In this document: one piece after another, positions 1 through 9,085 of the stretch | How positions within the stretch are numbered: the first letter of the stretch is position 1 | Layout: each line of letters begins with the position of its first letter | Assembly: GCA_017591395.1 (NCBI GenBank) | Contig: WEDG01001338.1 | Span: 155,450-219,449, forward strand | Source: Schistocephalus solidus | Lineage: Eukaryota; Platyhelminthes; Cestoda; Diphyllobothriidea; Diphyllobothriidae | Direction: 5' to 3' | DNA: 64,000 bases | Notes under the pieces: generated by a model | Seen by the model: the letters and a program-made list of their open reading frames with translations, nothing else | The model's database searches: none | What the model was told of the DNA's origin: nothing | Program-made: the position numbers and the translations under genes

Positions 1-597
1 ACTGAGCTGCATGGTCTTGCTGCAGTATCGTAGTCTGCCAACCTTTAGACTGTTCTCTAACGAGTCTGGAGTTTGTTGCAAGGATTCGGTTATCTGTCTC
101 CTCGGGTTCCACTCGTGGTTGTGTTCGTTGATGTTGTTACATTCTGGCAGGTGTGTGTAGACGGATTTCTCAACTGTTTTCGTGCCCACTGTATACTCGG
201 CATCTGGTGGCGTAATCTTGTTGTGCTTTATGAGCACTGCTATTATCTCGGAGAGAAAGTCGAGGCTTCCCTCTAAACGTCTTACTCGCATGGTTAGATC
301 AAGACACCCATCGCCCTGTGCATGCGCAAGTGGAGTTACTTCGTTAGTGTTCGGTTCTGAAGCAGTTGGTGGAAGACTGCAACTTTCTTCGTGACTGGTG
401 ACACGGGTTTTGCTAGGCGCTACTGAAAGCGATTGTAATATTTCTGGAGGAACTTGCTGGAAGGAAGTAGTGAGCGGTCTGCTTAAATCCACAGGACCAT
501 GCTCCTTAGAGTATTTATTAACGGCTTGGCATTCGGGACGACGCGCGATGGTCGAGTGGTCACGACGCTCGGCTCTTAGGGGTGAGGTCAAGGATGT
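1..597 (-). CDS. Unassigned open frame, partial at left edge
   Basis: The minus strand is open for 199 codons from 597 to the window edge, with an in-frame TGA at 600-598 just upstream. There is no credible start codon at the upstream end, so this looks like an internal or terminal exon running off the left edge. The product is hydrophilic, mixed in composition and not low complexity. A short amphipathic stretch (RVRRLEGSLDFLSEIIAVL) could be a coiled coil or a helix. I do not recognise the family. It does not resemble the missing DHRS12 C-terminus, although it lies where the 3' part of that gene would be expected. A second frame (805-560) is open just upstream and overlaps it, so a frameshift or an unrecognised splice site near 560-600 is possible. 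It could also belong to a transposon. Confidence 0.42.
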
Positions 598-1150
598 TCA
601 AGTCTAGACGGCGAAGACCGTTTTTTCCGTCTGCACGGTTGGATCGTACACGCTTACTTTGCCCATGCTTCTGGTGATTATATGAGACTGCATTAGCTAT
701 ATGCTTGCACTGCAACCCATTCCAATGAAACAAATGTATCAGGAAGAGGTGTGTTTGCTCAATGAATTTCAACAGGCAAACAGTAAGAAAAATCAAGCGA
801 ATCATCCCTTTTTGGAACGAGTCCTTCCACTGTTGCGAGCAGAGTCAAGAGGCACCGAAAGGAACGTCAAAGCTTGTGCTGAACGTTGGGATAACCTCCA
901 GAGCGTGGTATAATCAAAATTTCAGTAATATAGTGAAAAACAAGGATTTGCCTCAATCCAAATAGATATTTCCTAAAGGTCGGAGAATATACACTTCACG
1001 CGTCAGTTATTTCACATACACGTGTCTTATAAACTAAGTTAGAGACTAAAAACCGCGTAGGCTCCAAAGACTTGAAATACGAAACTAATTTCAAACGTGC
1101 ACCTTGGTTTGTTTATCAATGAATGTTCATATTTCCTATCGAAACCAGCA
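598..1150. other. Unexplained stretch
   Basis: Apart from a short open frame on the minus strand at 805-560 that may belong with the left-edge exon, I see no domain, repeat or RNA gene here. Confidence 0.3.
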
Positions 1151-1154
1151 TAAC

Positions 1155-1300
1155 AACGAGTCCATGGCTCAGTGGTTAGAGCGTTTGACTTCTGATCAAC
1201 ATGCCGCAGGTTCGAGCCCCGGGTGGGTCACCACCTGGGGTTTGCGTATGACTGGTTGATGATGGCTACTCAGCCACATGATACATATATGTACCAACGG
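1155..1300 (+). repeat. tRNA-derived SINE, fragment
   Basis: A pol III box A-like segment (TGGCTCAGTGGTTAGAGCG, from 1165) and a box B-like segment (GGTTCGAGCCC, 1209-1219) are followed by the SINE body ('tgactggttgatgatggctactcagcca'-like). The same body follows every other tRNA-like head of this family in the window. It is therefore a SINE head and not a tRNA gene: the cloverleaf is degenerate and no acceptor-stem pairing is obvious. Confidence 0.65.
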
Positions 1301-1324
1301 GTTTTCTGCTGTTCGAAACATCCC

Positions 1325-1690
1325 TCATATTCCTCTGAACTTATTCGTTATGTCTGCTGCTTTCTGAAAACGCTTTCTTGTTTGAATTTTTTTCATTCTT
1401 GGGAATAGGAAGAAGGGATAAATCGTTGTCATGCCGTTTTTCACCAAAAACTGGCTAATTTTCAACGCTGTGTGGGCAGACACGTTGTCATAATGAAGAA
1501 GCCAGTCCCCCAATGGCCCCAATTCAAGTCTTTTTTTTCACTGCCTCACGCAATCACTTCAGCACTTGCAGATAGCAAGGTTGGTTCACTGCGGTGCCCC
1601 TGTGAGGAACAAATTCGACGTGAATGTCGAAAAACAAACCATAATGGACTTCAAATGTGAGTCCTGAACGTTAAATGGCGATCAGAACGG
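1325..1690 (-). pseudogene. mariner-family transposase remnant
   Basis: On the minus strand, translations in more than one frame match the C-terminal half of mariner DDD transposases. A segment like VHYGLFFDIHVEFVPHRG is followed by NQPCYLQVLK, then by the catalytic-region signature WLLHYDNVSAHTALK (family form WLLHHDNAPAHTA, where the Asp is a catalytic residue), and by FFLFPRMKK. The usual YSPDLAPCD segment has been lost between TTIYP and FFLFP. There is a stop after LQVLK and a frameshift in the A-rich tract near 1537. The N-terminal HTH domain and terminal inverted repeats are not seen. It is a dead cut-and-paste transposon lying in the 3' part of DHRS12, close to exon 1765-1983. Confidence 0.72.
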
Positions 1691-1764
1691 AGCTCTTCTT
1701 CAATTAAAATTTAGCCATTTCCGAACGGGGCAAACTAGTCGTAAAGTTTCGAGGCAGATCTTAC

Positions 1765-1983
1765 AGGGGTGTCCGCCCAGCCAGGATGCATGGCCGCGAA
1801 GAAGACCTCGGGGTTCTCCTTTGCCCACATTTCCGTCATGACCACCTGCTGTCGTTTGTTCTGGGCATAGACCATGGTCCCGTCGAAGGCCTCGTTAGCG
1901 ATAGTGGCGTGCTTTAGGGCGGGGTCAGCGGCGTTTAGGCGTTGGGTCAGCATGCCACCGGAGCTGACCACAATAACTCGAGG
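1765..1983 (-). CDS. DHRS12: DHRS12-like dehydrogenase, exon with YxxxK
   Basis: This 73-codon exon starts in phase 0 after a CCCTAG acceptor and ends at a CCT|GTAAGA donor. It begins PRVIVVSSGGML and contains FDGTMVYAQNKRQQVV and MHPGWADTP, which match DHRS12, the SDR family member 12, almost residue for residue. It supplies the active-site serine region (VSSGG) and the catalytic Tyr-x3-Lys (YAQNK) of classical short-chain dehydrogenases. DHRS12 is a predicted NAD(P)-dependent oxidoreductase whose substrate is not well established. The last exon, expected to begin near a GV..MP..H motif, is not visible downstream and probably lies beyond the left edge. Confidence 0.93.
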
Positions 1984-2440
1984 CTAGGGCGGAAAAACGG
2001 TAAAATTAGCATGGATAATACAACATTCATTAACAGAAAGACGCACACGACCGATGTAGAGGCCCAAATGCTCCGAATGATGTAACTACTTGAATGAAAG
2101 CACATAAGTCCCAAAACAGCGCTGTATTGACGCACCAGCAGTTCTATCGATAGTTCCGATGAGCGCCCAACTACCACAACATGAGAAAGAAAGGCACTCT
2201 GGAGAACCATAGGGTTGTTGGCCTACCGTTTCAAAAGCAAACAAACTTCCATCGTTGGAGGTGAGTGTGGTGCTGCGCCTCATAGGATTTATAGGTGTGA
2301 AATACAAGTTAAAATGGGTTTATCCACGCAGTCAGTGGCAGGAAGGGCTGGGGGACGGGGAGGTGAATGTCAATCAACCAGCCACCTGATGAGGGGGCGC
2401 TCAGGGCCTGGATCCCTGTTTTTATCATTTATGTTCAGCG
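1984..2440. other. DHRS12 intron sequence, no feature recognised
   Basis: This is intron immediately upstream, in gene orientation, of the YxxxK exon. I see no repeat that I can name until the SINE pair begins near 2.44 kb. Confidence 0.4.
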
Positions 2441-2850
2441 ACGCACGTCATCTATGCGACCGCCTGCGAAAGCTCTAAAGAGAGCTCCAGGGCACAATGG
2501 AACATACATGTTCCTTAAGCAGATCGGTGAGCCGTACACTATCATCATATTCCCGATCGCAACCGACAAAACAACGAGCCCGTGGCTCAATGGTAGAGCG
2601 TTCGACTCAAATGCCAAAGGTCGCGGGTTCGAATCCCAGGTGTTCCACACTTAGGATTGGGTATGACTGGCTGATGACGGCTAATAAGCCAGAAATGGCC
2701 ATTACGTTCTCCCCTTGTCTTTGTCGGCTATATTTCATCATAGCTTTCACGTCGCTATGACCGCCTGCGAGGCTCTAGTCTGAGCGCCCAGGGCACAACG
2801 GAACATACATGCTCCTTAAGTAGATCGGAGCCCCATAACTATCCCTACAC
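2440..2850 (+). repeat. Two tandem tRNA-derived SINE units
   Basis: A 5'-truncated unit (2440-2550) is followed by a full unit. The full unit has box A at 2583-2600 (TGGCTCAATGGTAGAGCG), box B at 2626-2636 (GGTTCGAATCC), and the body with 'tgactggctgatgacggctaataagcca' and 'cttgtctttgtcgg'. The block ending 'gggcacaa(t/c)ggaacatacatg(t/c)tccttaag(c/t)agatcgg' occurs at the end of both units (2459-2527 and 2760-2827), which shows the head-to-tail arrangement. A short TA run (2853-2870) follows. Confidence 0.75.
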
Positions 2851-2852
2851 AC

Positions 2853-2870
2853 TATATATATATATATATT
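2853..2870. repeat. (TA)n microsatellite
   Basis: Simple TA dinucleotide run directly after the SINE pair. Confidence 0.9.
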
Positions 2871-2952
2871 GAATAGCTGAGGTAGAGTGCATTCCGAGAT
2901 GATATAGTGAAGAAAAAAGGGCTCGTCGGAAAATAGAGTTGTACTCGTGAAT

Positions 2953-2983
2953 TTTCAAGTTGGTCACACCAACCCGTCGTCAG
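2953..2983 (-). ncRNA. Hammerhead-like motif near a Penelope remnant
   Basis: The minus strand reads CTGACGA, one extra base, an 8-bp stem with a 3-nt loop (GTTGGT GTG ACCAAC core), then GAAA. That is the order of a hammerhead ribozyme core with stem II. There is one base more than consensus between CTGANGA and the stem, and no clear GUC cleavage triplet follows. Penelope-like elements are known to carry hammerheads in their flanking repeats, and a Penelope-type coding remnant lies just upstream on the same strand. The ribozyme assignment is inference. Confidence 0.4.
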
Positions 2984-3109
2984 ACGAAATGAAGAGAGGA
3001 GAAATGAAATGGTCAGGATGACCAGTCGCGCTACAGGACAGACAAACGGACAGACAACCAACTGGGGTGTGAGGAATGGCATGATTGATAGCCGATTAGC
3101 TGGGGGCTG

Positions 3110-3540
3110 TTAGGTTCCCTGTGTCGGAGGCGAAGGATGGCGAGTAAAATGTGACCGCAGACGGTAAACTTAATGGTCGACGATGCGGATGACAGAGGTA
3201 ATTGCATCGATTTTTGAGGCAGGCTTTATCGTTTCAACTGCGTTTGTTCGCCGTGTCAGAGGGAGTGCGAGACAGTGAGACTTACGGCGATGGCAGAAAA
3301 AGATTAGCGGCTGCGTAGTTTGTGGGCGCAAATCAGTGAGCCGGCACGCAGGCCTGCGTATTGAGAGTCCAGATCGACATGGCGGTTGATGCTGGTCGTT
3401 AGAACGCCACGCCCTCGAGTGAATCACGCGCCTGTTTGTTGATGCCACTGCAACAACTTCGGTTCCGTCCCAATTGAAGCGATGGTCGAAATCAAGAGCA
3501 CGCGCAAAGATGAGTGACAAAGGGTCGCGTCACGACGAAT
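3110..3540 (-). pseudogene. Penelope-like element C-terminal coding remnant
   Basis: Minus-strand translations resemble the region downstream of the GIY-YIG endonuclease in Penelope-like retroelements. FNWDGTEVVAVA is in one frame, NKQARDSLEG in a second and INRHVDLDSQYAGLRA in a third, in the correct order with frameshifts between them. The GIY-YIG core and reverse transcriptase are absent, because the upstream side is replaced by Zf-LINE sequence from about 3.58 kb. The assignment rests on remembered family patterns in flatworms. A search against Penelope proteins would settle it. Confidence 0.58.
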
Positions 3541-4046
3541 GGCTAGTTTATGTTCCGGTAATCCGCGTCTCAGCCGTCGCCAAGATGTGGCGCCAGCGAC
3601 AAGTTCCTCAGATTTTCAAAGACGCGACCATCGTCCATCTCTCTTCTATCAAAACGGAAGGGGGAACCGGCAAATCTGCGGGATAATCACAGAGGCATCT
3701 CGTTGCCTCAACATCGCCGGGAGACCTCCGCCCCGTATCCTTCTCAATCGTCTGAACGGTCACCTAGAGCAGGGCCTGCTCAGAAAGCCAATGCGGGTTT
3801 CCGCCGTGACACCGGGCGGAACAACTGATATATGATCTTTTGCCGCCCGCCGCCAAGCAAGAGAAGTGTCAGAGATGCGAACTCACCATACACTACCTTC
3901 GTGGATCTAACGAAAGCCTTTTGGCAAGGTGAATCGTGACGACTAGAACATAATTGATTAATATTTGCCAGCGACGACCGAAGGATTACTGACGTTTGAT
4001 GGATTTCAGATAGAATCTGATGGCGACGATTGATTTTGATTATTGA

Positions 4047-5695
4047 TTGAGAGCGAGCGTGGACCTCCTTCGCCGAAGGCTGCGCCGATTTTGGATTAAC
4101 AATCAGTACAGCCAAAACGGTTGTCATGCACCAGCCGCCACCCAGCGTGGAATACAATGCTCCTCGAATCAATGTCAACGGTGCTCAACTCAAAAACGTG
4201 GAAACCTTCGCTTATCTAGGAAGCACGATGTCGCGCAACACGAGAATCGATGACGAGGTTGCCCAACGGATCTCCAAAGCTAGTCAGGCCTTCGGCCGGC
4301 TGCAGGCCTCCGTGTGGAATCGCCACGGTATTCACCTGAACACCAAACTGAAGATGTACAAGGCCGTCGTCTTGACGACACCCTTTACGGAGCGGAAACC
4401 TGACCGTCTACTCGAACCAAGCCAGGAAGCTGAATCACTTTCATCTCAGCTGCCTCCGCAGAATACTGAAGCTGAGATGGCAAGACAGGATCCCGGACAC
4501 GGAAGTCCTGGAGCGGACCGGAATCCTCAGCATCCATGCCATGCTGAGGCAAGTGCAACTGCGATGGAGCGGCCACTTGGTAAGAATGGACGACGAGCGA
4601 CTACCCAAACGACTTTTCTACGGAGATGTCGCTACGGGTGCTCGCCGGCAGGGAGGTCAAAAACGACGCTACAAGGACACTTTGAAGAAATCGCTAAAGC
4701 AACTGCAAATCAACTCGGCGACCTGGGAGGACCTCGCCCAGGATAGACCGGCATGGAGAAGATCAGTGAAGACTGGTTCAGCAATCTACGAGGGCCAACT
4801 GGATCGCCGCCGCCAAGGCCAAAAAGAGCGGCACGAAAGTCACCAGCGCCCCGGACCAACACCGCCAATGCCCAGGCCCCTGCCAACATGCCCGCGCTGT
4901 CAACGCATCTTCCGCGCGCGAATCGGCCTGGTTGGACATCTTCGGACGCAATGCACCAACAATCCCGACAATTCCAATTTCTATGTCAAATTGGCCAACC
5001 CTCCTTCTGACTCTCCCACCCTCACCCTGGAATCAATTCCATTACTCCCACCATCATAGAGACCACATCCATCTACTCATCGCCTGTTACCCCCACCACC
5101 GCAACCACCACTGCCTTCGCCTTCACTACTACCACCACAACCACCATCAGCGATGGGGAATCTCTCCTAAGCTGTACTCAATGCGACCGCACATTCACCT
5201 CACGCATCGGCCTGGTCGGTCACTTGCGAATACATCGTACAGAGACCGGTGAGCCAGTGCCTGGAACACCATCACACAGCAGAGATCGTCGCCTCCACTG
5301 CCCTCACTGTCCTCGCGCATTCACTCATCGCATGGGCCTATTCGGTCACATGCGCATCCATGACAGCGGAATTCACCACAATGCCGACAACACCGATACA
5401 CCATGCACACCCTCCGCTCCTGCCATTCTTAGCGCCCCTGCCACCCCCACTACCATGAATGACATCGCCCCCAGCCTCTACCGATTTCTCCTGCCCACAC
5501 TGCGCCCGCAACTTCAACTCACGCATCGGCCTGGTCGGTCACCTGCGAATCCATCGCACGGAGGCTGGTGAACCAGTGCCTGGGGCTCCGACATACAGTC
5601 GACGCGCCCGCCTTCACTGCCCTCACTGCTCCCGCACATTTACACACCGCATGGGCCTATTAGGACACATGCGCCTCCACGACAACCTCCGGTAA
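4047..5695 (+). pseudogene. Zf-LINE copy A: RT C-terminus and zinc fingers, broken
   Basis: The frame that encodes the post-catalytic part of the RT ([20 protein letters not shown] and onward) is readable from 4126. It shifts at 'acaccctttacgg', again near the AIYE segment, and repeatedly in the linker. The canonical [15 protein letters not shown] stretch is disrupted. The C2H2 fingers reappear at 5170-5692. The catalytic FADD segment was lost in the deletion, so the copy cannot encode active reverse transcriptase. Confidence 0.88.
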
Positions 5696-5782
5696 ACCAC
5701 CGGAGGCTAAGCTACATCAGCGCACACTACCTACACCAATACATCGACAACACCCTCACAATCACCATTTACCAGAGTATAT

Positions 5783-5803
5783 CACGGTTTCCTAGAAACC
5801 GTG
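5783..5803 (+). other. Conserved 9-bp stem hairpin in Zf-LINE 3' region
   Basis: CACGGTTTC, loop CTA, GAAACCGTG is a perfect 9-bp inverted repeat located about 90 bases after the ORF stop. Identical hairpins occur at the same place in the other coding plus-strand copies (11875-11895, 24562-24582, 62888-62908). Confidence 0.85.
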
Positions 5804-7244
5804 GCTGGGAAGTCTGCCAATCTGACGCTTCCACCAGACCACGCCGTCGGCTCAGTGTATGTGCTGTGTGTGTCGAGTGGCTGACCAGTGGACTGGGAGT
5901 CAGACGGCGATGGCTGCTCCATATCCCCCTGAGTTTGTGAATCCTGGTGTGTGCGTTATGGGGGCCAGGTCGTGCTGTGGCGCGCGAAGACGGGTACGCC
6001 GATCCGTCAGCCAATGCGCCCACTCCCACATCAGGCAACTGACCGGCTCGGACAGTAGTCTGACTGTGGGGGTGGGGGAGAGAGTGAGGTCGACAGCTCA
6101 GCGCATATTCCTCACTATAAACAATCTGACGCGCTTGAAACTATCACGGTGCGCTAAAAGCCGTGGCTTGGAAGGTTGCCAACTGACGGGATAACTCGGA
6201 CCGCGTGGTCAGCCCAATGTGTGTTTTGTGTGGAGTGGCTGACTGGCGGACTGAGAGTCAGGCTGCAATGGCTCCTTCTTAATGTGGTCTTTATGGCACC
6301 CCCACTCTGTGGGATCCGAGCCAGGTGTGGTGGCACGCCCAGGGCGGCTCCGGCCGCGCCAGCCACCTGTGCCCTCTCCCATCTCCGGTCTTCTTGACTG
6401 TGTCATGAGACCGGGCTCAGGTGGGGGAGGAGAAGAGAGTGCGGTAACGTTGAGTGCCGCGGTTGGAAGGTTGCCAACTGACAATTACACTCAGACCTCG
6501 CAGTTAGTCCAATGTGTGTTGTGTGGAGTGGCTGACTGGTGGTCTGAGAGTCAGGCTGCGATGGCTCCTTCTTAACGTGACCTCTGGCTATCTCACACAT
6601 GTGAGATGTAAGCCGTTCAACCCCCTGTTGTGTGAAATCCTGGTGCTTGTGTTTGGGGCCAGGTCGTGTACGTAGTACACGTAGACGAGGTCACTAGCAG
6701 CTGCGCCTGCTTTCCGCATCAGACAACTGACCGGCTCGGACAGTGGTCTGATTGTGGGGTGGGGAGAGAGTGAGGTCGAGAGCTCAGCGCATTTTCCTCA
6801 CTATAAACAATCTGACGCGCTTGAAACTATCACGGTGCGCTAAAAGCCGTGGCTTGGAAGGTTGCCAACTGACGGGATAACTCGGACCGCGTGGTCAGCC
6901 CAATGTGTGTTTTGTGTGGAGTGGCTGACTGGCGGACTGAGAGTCAGGCTGCAATGGCTCCTTCTTAATGTGGCCTTTATGGCACTCCCACTCCGTGGGA
7001 TCCGAGCCAGGTGTGGTGGCACGCCCAGGGGCGGCTCCGGCCGCGCCAGCCACCTGCGCCCTCTCCCATCTCCGGTCTTCTTGACTCTGTCTTGACACCG
7101 GGCTCAGGTGGGGAGGAGGAGAGAGTGCGGTAGCTGCAGCGCAAGGCTACTATCACTTAAAACTAATTCACGCGCAAGTCACCGTCCCTGCACCACCTGG
7201 TGTGGAGCATACGGTGGACCTCGTCGAAATCGACGGTCGAACTG

Positions 7245-7268
7245 CCGTGTGTGTGTGTGTTGTGTGTG
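7245..7268. repeat. GT microsatellite at a LINE tail/head junction
   Basis: A GT-rich run separates the 3' end of copy A from the 5' end of the next copy. The same junction form is seen at 63658-63672. Confidence 0.8.
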
Positions 7269-7542
7269 GGGTGTAGGGGTACTAGTTAGGGGCAGCACCA
7301 CACAGCTTGCATTTGGTCGCTCCATTTGTCTCGTACAGGTGGTGAATGCTCCTGTGGCCGCCTCTAACTGGTACCCAACTCTCACCTGTGGCTCCTCGAA
7401 GTTGGGTTCTTCCCAGCGGCCACACCCCGGGCAACCGTCACGACCGGCGGGCTAAACCAGGTGAGGGTCTCCGGTGTTGTGTGTGCCTCCACACCCGGTA
7501 TGTCTGACTCCCCGAACTTCCCACCTCCCCCTCTCAAAAAGT

Positions 7543-7573
7543 CCTACGGTGGGGGCGACAGCAACCCCGTAGG
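7543..7573 (+). other. Hairpin in Zf-LINE 5' leader
   Basis: CCTAC...GTAGG plus a GGGG/CCCC segment form a stem around GCGACAGCAA. The same sequence recurs in the second 5' leader near 63.94 kb. It may be a structured 5'-UTR element; there is no functional evidence. Confidence 0.45.
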
Positions 7574-7724
7574 CGGCCCAGACTAACTCGGGTCGTTCTT
7601 CCACCAAAACAAACCGTGACCCATAGTGGAGTTCGGCAGCCGTCTGGGATGTCCGAGCAGCCCTATTTAGGATAGCACTGCTTGCCTCCTCGCGGAGGAA
7701 GGGGCTAGAAAATGTGCCCTAAAA

Positions 7725-9085
7725 ATGCTGGGTCTCACGTCTTCTGCAGCCGGCCGCGGCTCGCAGATCGCAAAACTACGCGGTCGTAAAACTCAAACAA
7801 ACAACAATACCCCCCGTCCCCATCCCCCTCGCCATACTCTCCAGGCTGCTCGGGTGAGTCCACTCACACTAGCAGCCTGGAATGTTCGTTCCCTTTAGAC
7901 AATCCTAGGAGCAACCGGCCGGAACGGAGGACGGCGCTAGTCGCTCGGGAACTGGCGCGCTACAAGGTGGACATTGCTGCTCTCAGCGAGACCCGATTCT
8001 CTGAGCAGGGTCAGCTGGAGGAGGTGGGGGCCGGCTACACCTTCTTCTGGAGCGGCCGGCCAAAGGCAGAGCGACGCGACGCTGGTGTTGCCTTTGCCAT
8101 CCGTAACGACATCGTGGGACGTCTGCCCTGTCTGCCGCAGGGTATCAATGATCGCCTGATGAGCCTCCGCCTGCCTCTTCGGGGAGACCAGTTCGCCACC
8201 ATCATCAGCGCCTACGCTCCCCCAATGACGAGCTCTGATGCGGCGAAGGACAAATTCTACGAGGACCTGCACGCCTTGCTGGCGACTGTGCCGAAAGAGG
8301 ACAAGTTAATTGTCCTTGGTGACTTCAATGCCCGCGTCGGGACGGACCACGCTGCCTGGCAGGGAGTGCTGGGTCCCCACGGTCTCGGTAGCTGCAACGA
8401 TAACGGCCTCCTTCTTCTGCGCACGTGTGCGGAACACCTCTCCCTGCTGTCCAACACCTTCTTCCGCCTTCCGACGCGGGAGAAGGCCACGTGGATGCAC
8501 CCTCGGTCGCGGCGCTGGCATCTGCTGGACTATGTTCTCGTCCGGAGGCGAGATCGACAGGACGTGCTGGTAACCAAGGCGATCCGCGATGCCGATGGTT
8601 GGACAGATCACCGCCTCGTCATCTCCCAGATGAGGCTCCGACTGCAACCCCGACGAAGGCCCCAAGGTAAGAGGCCGCCATGTAAGTTAAATACTCTTTT
8701 ATTAAATTTGCCTGCTCACTGTTTTGATTTCAGCAACCAAATAACCGAGAAACTGGAGGACCTGCATGCTCCAGATGATAACGCTACCGTGGAGACACGA
8801 TGGTGTCAACTGCGAAATGTCATCCAGTCCACCGCCCTCGATGTACTCGGACGCGCACACCGTCGACACCAGGACTGGTTTGACGACAATGACGCCGACA
8901 TCAGCAACTTACTCGCGGAGAAGAATAGACTACACAAAGCCTACATGGACCTTCGGACTGACGCCACCAAAGCAGCCTTTTTCAGATGCCGGCGCCTTGT
9001 ACAACAACGGCTGCGGGAGATGCAGGATGCCTGGATGATCCGAAAGGCTGAGGAAATCCAGGGTATGCGGACCGCAATGAAATGA
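7725..9085 (+). pseudogene. Zf-LINE copy I: APE endonuclease and linker, frameshifted
   Basis: The ORF most likely starts at ATG 7725 and reads in frame to LAAWNVRSL, where a missing T in 'ccctttagac' creates a TAG at 7896-7898. The frame resumes as [11 protein letters not shown] and continues as the apurinic/apyrimidinic-type endonuclease that nicks target DNA. Motifs in order are [19 protein letters not shown] (catalytic Asp-x-Asn) and TDHRLVIS (catalytic Asp-His). A basic linker leads toward the RT. Loss of one G at about 9070 ('cagggtatgcgg' against 'caggggtatgcgg' in the 59-kb copy) shifts the frame to a stop at 9083. Both breaks are single bases in homopolymers, so assembly error is possible. 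Confidence 0.9.

Larger units (their letters stand above)
3580..7244 (+). mobile_element. Zf-LINE copy A, rearranged, with extended 3' tail
   Basis: This copy starts inside the reverse transcriptase, at the segment matching 9441 onward of the fuller copy. It runs to about 3945 with several indels, then has an internal deletion of roughly 360 bases replaced by about 95 bases of unrelated AT-rich filler (3950-4040). It resumes at the palm/thumb region and continues through the zinc fingers to a stop near 5695. The 3' tail (5696-7244) is longer than in the next copy because tail sub-repeats are duplicated (about 6380-6800). It ends at 'gtcgaactgccgt' followed by GT repeats. Confidence 0.9.

Noticed and set aside
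2583..2640. tRNA gene call from box A and box B
   Set aside because: The same head with the same non-tRNA body recurs at 21.6, 38.2, 44.3 and 46.8 kb, so it is a SINE and the cloverleaf is degenerate.
5696..7244. Tail region as a 5' UTR or promoter of the following copy
   Set aside because: Isolated tails share a constant 3' end and truncated 5' ends, and full copies carry the tail after the ORF, so it is the element's 3' region.
8667..8733. Intron-like segment (GTAAG ... TTTTGATTTCAG, 67 nt) inside the Zf-LINE ORF
   Set aside because: The frame is open through it in both copies that contain it, and its residues look like normal ORF. Removing 67 nt would shift the frame into a stop within a few codons.
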